A stretch of 35,738 nucleotides of DNA from Methylobacter sp. (lineage in GTDB: Bacteria > Pseudomonadota > Gammaproteobacteria > Methylococcales > Methylomonadaceae): contig JAURVK010000050.1 in assembly GCA_030655535.1 (NCBI GenBank), positions 1 through 35,738 on the forward strand, written 5' to 3'. The translations under genes and the position numbers were made by a program. The stretch's first letter is position 1. Every line of letters begins with the position of its first letter. The notes beneath the pieces were generated by a model. The model was not told where the DNA came from and did no database searches. It saw only the letters and a program-made list of their open reading frames with translations. This document shows positions 33,299-35,738 of the stretch, one piece after another.

Positions 33299-34606
33299 AT
33301 GATATTCGATGATTTGACCAAACCCTTGGCCGACAGGATGCGGCCAACAGAGCTTGCCGATTATGTCGGGCAGCAACATATTCTGAAGCCCGGCAAGCCG
33401 CTCTACGAAGCTATTGCATCGGGGCGCTTGCACTCGATGATTTTCTGGGGGCCGCCCGGCACCGGTAAAACCACGCTGGCGCGAATCATTGCCCAGCATT
33501 CCGATGCCGAGTTTATGCCGATTTCGGCGGTTTTATCCGGCGTCAAGGAAATCAGGGCGGCGGTTAGCGATGCCAAAAAAATCCAGCTGGAACAACTCAG
33601 GCGCACCATCTTATTTGTCGATGAAGTGCATCGCTTTAACAAATCGCAACAGGATGCTTTCCTGCCGCATGTCGAAGACGGCACGGTTTATTTTGTCGGT
33701 GCGACCACCGAAAATCCGTCTTTTGCGCTGAACAACGCGTTATTGTCGCGGGCGCGGGTTTATGTGCTTAACGCATTAACAGCCGATGATTTATTGGCGG
33801 TGATCGATAAGGCCCTGACCGATAAGGTGCGCGGCTTGGGCGGCCTGGCTATCGAAATGGCCGATGATATAAAACAGCAGTTCGCTCAGGCGGCTGACGG
33901 CGATGCCCGAAGACTGCTCAACTTGCTTGAAATTGCCGTAGAACTGGCCGCCGCCAAGGGCGGACAGGCGGTTAATGAAGCCATTGCCAAAGAAGTACTG
34001 TCAGGCGGCGTACGACGCTTCGATAATCAGGGCGAAGAATTTTACAACCAGATTTCGGCGTTGCATAAATCGGTGCGCGGCAGTTCGCCCGATGCCTCGC
34101 TGTACTGGCTGTGCCGGATGATGGATGGCGGTTGCGATTTATCTTATCTGGCTAGGCGCATCGTCAGGATGGCCTCCGAAGATATAGGCAATGCCGATCC
34201 GAGAGCCTTGCAGATTTGCATCAACGCCTGGGAAGCTCAGGAGCGCTTAGGCAGCCCGGAAGGCGAACTGGCACTGGCGCAAGCCGTCGTCTATCTGGCC
34301 TGTGCGCCGAAAAGCAATGCCGTTTATATGGCGTATAACGCGGCGATGGCCGATGCCAGACAAAGCGGCAGTTTGGGTGTGCCGGTACATTTACGAAATG
34401 CGCCGACCAAGCTGATGAAATCGCTGGATTACGGCAAGGAATACCGCTATGCCCATAACGAACCGGAAGCCTACGCGGCCGGAGAAAACTATTTTCCAGA
34501 GGCGTTGACCGGCAGGCAATATTACCAGCCGGTAGACAGAGGTCTGGAAATCAAGATCAAGGAAAAATTAAAGCATTTGAAGGAATTGGATAGGAAAGCC
34601 ACCTAA
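33299..34606 (+). CDS. rarA: Replication-associated recombination protein A (RarA/MgsA AAA+ ATPase)
   Basis: A 435 aa AAA+ ATPase of the clamp-loader clade that acts at stalled replication forks with SSB and RecA. Walker A GPPGTGKTT (about residues 51-59), Walker B LFVDEVHRFNKSQQDAFLPHVEDG, sensor 1 GATTENPSFALNNALLSRARV and the arginine finger region are all present. The C-terminal tetramerisation part (SVRGSSPDASLYWLCRMMDGG, LARRIVRMASEDIGNADP, GVPVHLRNAPTKLMKSLDYG) is complete. The start MIFDDLTKPLADRMRPTELADYVGQ is the family's. A lolA-rarA neighbourhood is common in gammaproteobacteria. Confidence 0.96.
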   Translation: MIFDDLTKPLADRMRPTELADYVGQQHILKPGKPLYEAIASGRLHSMIFWGPPGTGKTTLARIIAQHSDAEFMPISAVLSGVKEIRAAVSDAKKIQLEQLRRTILFVDEVHRFNKSQQDAFLPHVEDGTVYFVGATTENPSFALNNALLSRARVYVLNALTADDLLAVIDKALTDKVRGLGGLAIEMADDIKQQFAQAADGDARRLLNLLEIAVELAAAKGGQAVNEAIAKEVLSGGVRRFDNQGEEFYNQISALHKSVRGSSPDASLYWLCRMMDGGCDLSYLARRIVRMASEDIGNADPRALQICINAWEAQERLGSPEGELALAQAVVYLACAPKSNAVYMAYNAAMADARQSGSLGVPVHLRNAPTKLMKSLDYGKEYRYAHNEPEAYAAGENYFPEALTGRQYYQPVDRGLEIKIKEKLKHLKELDRKAT

Positions 34607-34685
34607 CCAAACTACTTGTTGCTAAGCAAAGTATCCGATGCTACAGTCGCATTATATTTATGTATAACTAACAAGAGGCATGGTC

Positions 34686-34943
34686 ATGTACACAACACGT
34701 CTTCGCAAAGTTGGCGGCTCAATTATGATGGCCGTTCCACCTGCATTTCTCGATATGTTGCATATAGGGGCCGGTACTACGGTCGGCGTTGAGATTGATC
34801 ATGGCAGGTTGGTGGTCGAACCCCAATTGCGGCCGCGCTACACCCTTGACGAGTTGTTGGCGCAGTGTAACACTTCCGCACCGATGAGCGATGAAGAGCA
34901 CGCCTGGTTAGATTCCGGCCCGGTCGGTAACGAGCTACTGTAA
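34686..34943 (+). CDS. mazE: MazE-like (AbrB/SpoVT fold) antitoxin
   Basis: An 85 aa antitoxin with the swapped-hairpin AbrB-type DNA-binding start (MYTTRLRKVGGSIMMAVPPAFLDMLHIGAGTTVGVEIDHGRLVVEP) and an acidic C-terminal tail that would thread through the toxin. Two in-frame ATGs lie at 34680 and 34686. The AGAGG is only one base from the first and seven from the second, so the second is preferred. A TATAAC at 34663-34668 may be a -10 box; no -35 is clear. The stop directly abuts the toxin ATG. Confidence 0.85.
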   Translation: MYTTRLRKVGGSIMMAVPPAFLDMLHIGAGTTVGVEIDHGRLVVEPQLRPRYTLDELLAQCNTSAPMSDEEHAWLDSGPVGNELL

Positions 34944-35276
34944 ATGGAGCGGGGCGACATATATCTGGTTTCACTCGATCCGACTTCAGGACGTGAGCAG
35001 CAAGGAACCCGCCCGGTGTTGGTTGTTTCGCCCATTGCTTTTAATCGCGCAACCCATACGCCGGTAGTTCTGCCTATTACTGGGGGCGGAAATCATGCCC
35101 GTACCAGTGGCTTTGCGGTGACGTTGATGGGGGCAGGCACGAATACGACGGGCGTTATCCGGTGCGATCAGCCGCGAGCTATCGACTTAAGCGCCCGCCA
35201 CGCCAAGAAGCTGGAAAGTGTGCCGGAATCTATTATGGATGAAGTGCTGGCACGGTTGGCCGTAATCTTCAAGTAG
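34944..35276 (+). CDS. mazF: MazF/PemK-family endoribonuclease toxin
   Basis: A 110 aa toxin predicted to cut mRNA (and possibly rRNA/tRNA) at short sequence motifs. Family signature: MERGDIYLVSLDPTSGREQQGTRPVLVVSP at the N-terminus, with the catalytic Arg in GTRPVLV. VVLPITGG, then TTGVIRCDQPRAIDLSARHAKKLESVP, holds the second conserved segment including the Thr/Ser site. The length is normal and the frame intact. It is translated directly after mazE without a gap. Confidence 0.93.
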   Translation: MERGDIYLVSLDPTSGREQQGTRPVLVVSPIAFNRATHTPVVLPITGGGNHARTSGFAVTLMGAGTNTTGVIRCDQPRAIDLSARHAKKLESVPESIMDEVLARLAVIFK

Positions 35277-35368
35277 AGCCTACAAATATTTTGTTCGGAT
35301 AAGGCGAATGTTGGGTTGGAACAGCATCAACCTACGTTGCTAACGCGCTGGAATAAACAGGGGAGACC

Positions 35369-35551
35369 ATGAAAACATTAACCATTCAAGTTGAAGATTC
35401 TTTGTATGATGCGTTATTGGAAATATTAGAAAACTTGCCGAAACATAAAATCAAAATACAAGAAACGGATAGCGACAACCATCTCGATTTTGAGCAAGCG
35501 ATGGACTATGCACTGGATAAAAATAAAGAGCTGTATAAACGGCTGTCCTAA
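35369..35551 (+). CDS. Small antitoxin, partner of a truncated Doc
   Basis: A 60 aa acidic protein (MKTLTIQVEDSLYDALLEIL, then FEQAMDYALDKNKELYKRLS) with a good AGGGGAG site. The ending VLKKNxELYxRL-like DKNKELYKRLS is typical of small antitoxins encoded just before Doc-type toxins. The stop overlaps the next ATG (TAATG), where only a 19-codon toxin stub follows. It appears to be an orphan antitoxin, which could still act on related toxins. Confidence 0.65.
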   Translation: MKTLTIQVEDSLYDALLEILENLPKHKIKIQETDSDNHLDFEQAMDYALDKNKELYKRLS

Positions 35552-35610
35552 TGCAATTATTAACGCTGGAACAGGTTTTAATGAATCAAGGGGTCAGCCA
35601 GCTTGATTAG
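35551..35610 (+). pseudogene. Truncated Doc-like toxin start
   Basis: From the overlapping ATG the frame reads MQLLTLEQVLMNQGVSQLD and stops. LTLEQVL is the usual beginning of Doc toxins, after which homology ends, at the point where the REP-transposase stub begins on the other strand. The toxin is therefore lost. The identification depends on about ten residues plus context. Confidence 0.45.
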
Positions 35611-35730
35611 TGTATAACTCACTTTTTCAATATGATTGACCAGTAAACGCGATTGTGAATGGCGTTCCAGCAAGTTAACCGTAAAAAAGTAAGTCCCACC
35701 CGGAACCCGATTACGTCGATAATTAGACAT
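35578..35730 (-). pseudogene. REP-associated tyrosine transposase (RAYT), N-terminal stub
   Basis: The minus strand from the ATG at 35730 reads MSNYRRNRVPGGTYFFTVNL, then LERHSQSRLLVNHI, the standard start of RAYT/TnpA_REP proteins (RRxxxPGGTYFFTVxL). After HI the similarity ends and the frame closes at 35578 with 50 codons. The HUH histidines and catalytic tyrosine are missing. The join between this stub and the doc stub marks a deletion or rearrangement. RAYTs mobilise REP hairpins of the kind seen at 29044-29130. Confidence 0.8.
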
Positions 35731-35738
35731 TATTTTTT

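Noticed and set aside
1-35738. CRISPR arrays, tRNA or rRNA genes
   Set aside because: No regularly spaced direct repeats were seen, and no cloverleaf or rRNA-like sequence was recognised on either strand by eye; a tRNAscan run could still find one.

Overview
The window looks like chromosomal DNA of a methane- or methanol-oxidising gammaproteobacterium (Methylococcales-like). The main evidence is a tandem pair of NAD(P)-dependent methylene-tetrahydromethanopterin dehydrogenase genes (MtdB family) beside a folate C1 gene. A carboxynorspermidine decarboxylase, LolA, PBP1B, a large MscK-type channel and TrkH/TrkA also fit a Gram-negative gammaproteobacterium. The assignment is inferred from gene content only.

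Layout. 0-4 kb is a decayed signalling region on the minus strand: an intact ODP-type di-iron beta-lactamase-fold protein overlapping a PAS-PAS-GGDEF gene. The EAL half of that gene has been cut off by an in-frame TAG and then damaged by an internal deletion. Next to these lie the last residues of a lost histidine kinase, a ~270 bp foldback element and a broken DUF4145-like gene. 4.1-10.2 kb holds trkA-trkH (minus), a second foldback element and an intact giant MscS-family channel (plus). 10.2-13.7 kb holds gene scraps (response regulator, ankyrin repeat), a cold-shock gene, a flavin-reductase-like gene and an orphan MotA/MotB-like pair, the last four all minus.

13.9-24.7 kb is a defence/toxin island, all plus strand. 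It begins with a possible transposase remnant. Then follow a ribbon-helix-helix antitoxin and ParE/RelE toxin, a SNF2-type helicase, a DUF4391 protein, a Fic protein, a type III-like DNA methyltransferase (Mod), a RhuM-like DNA-binding protein with a Doc-type toxin, and a type III-like restriction subunit (Res). All four nuclease/methylase/helicase-side genes carry a small frameshift, the one in Res falling inside Walker A, and Res also lacks its C-terminus. The Fic, RhuM-like, Doc and RHH/ParE genes are open. Beyond the truncated Res lies a GacA/UvrY-like response regulator that has lost most of its receiver.

25-34.6 kb is a conserved housekeeping block: the two mtdB paralogues (minus), then on plus 5-formyl-THF cyclo-ligase overlapping nspC, a quinone oxidoreductase, mrcB, lolA and rarA. 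The gaps are filled with dispersed hairpin repeats. 34.6-35.7 kb holds an intact mazEF pair, an orphan antitoxin with a truncated probable Doc, and the N-terminal stub of a REP-associated transposase on the opposite strand.

The striking contrast is between long intact housekeeping reading frames and a defence island in which restriction is disabled but the post-translational-modification toxins and toxin-antitoxin genes survive.
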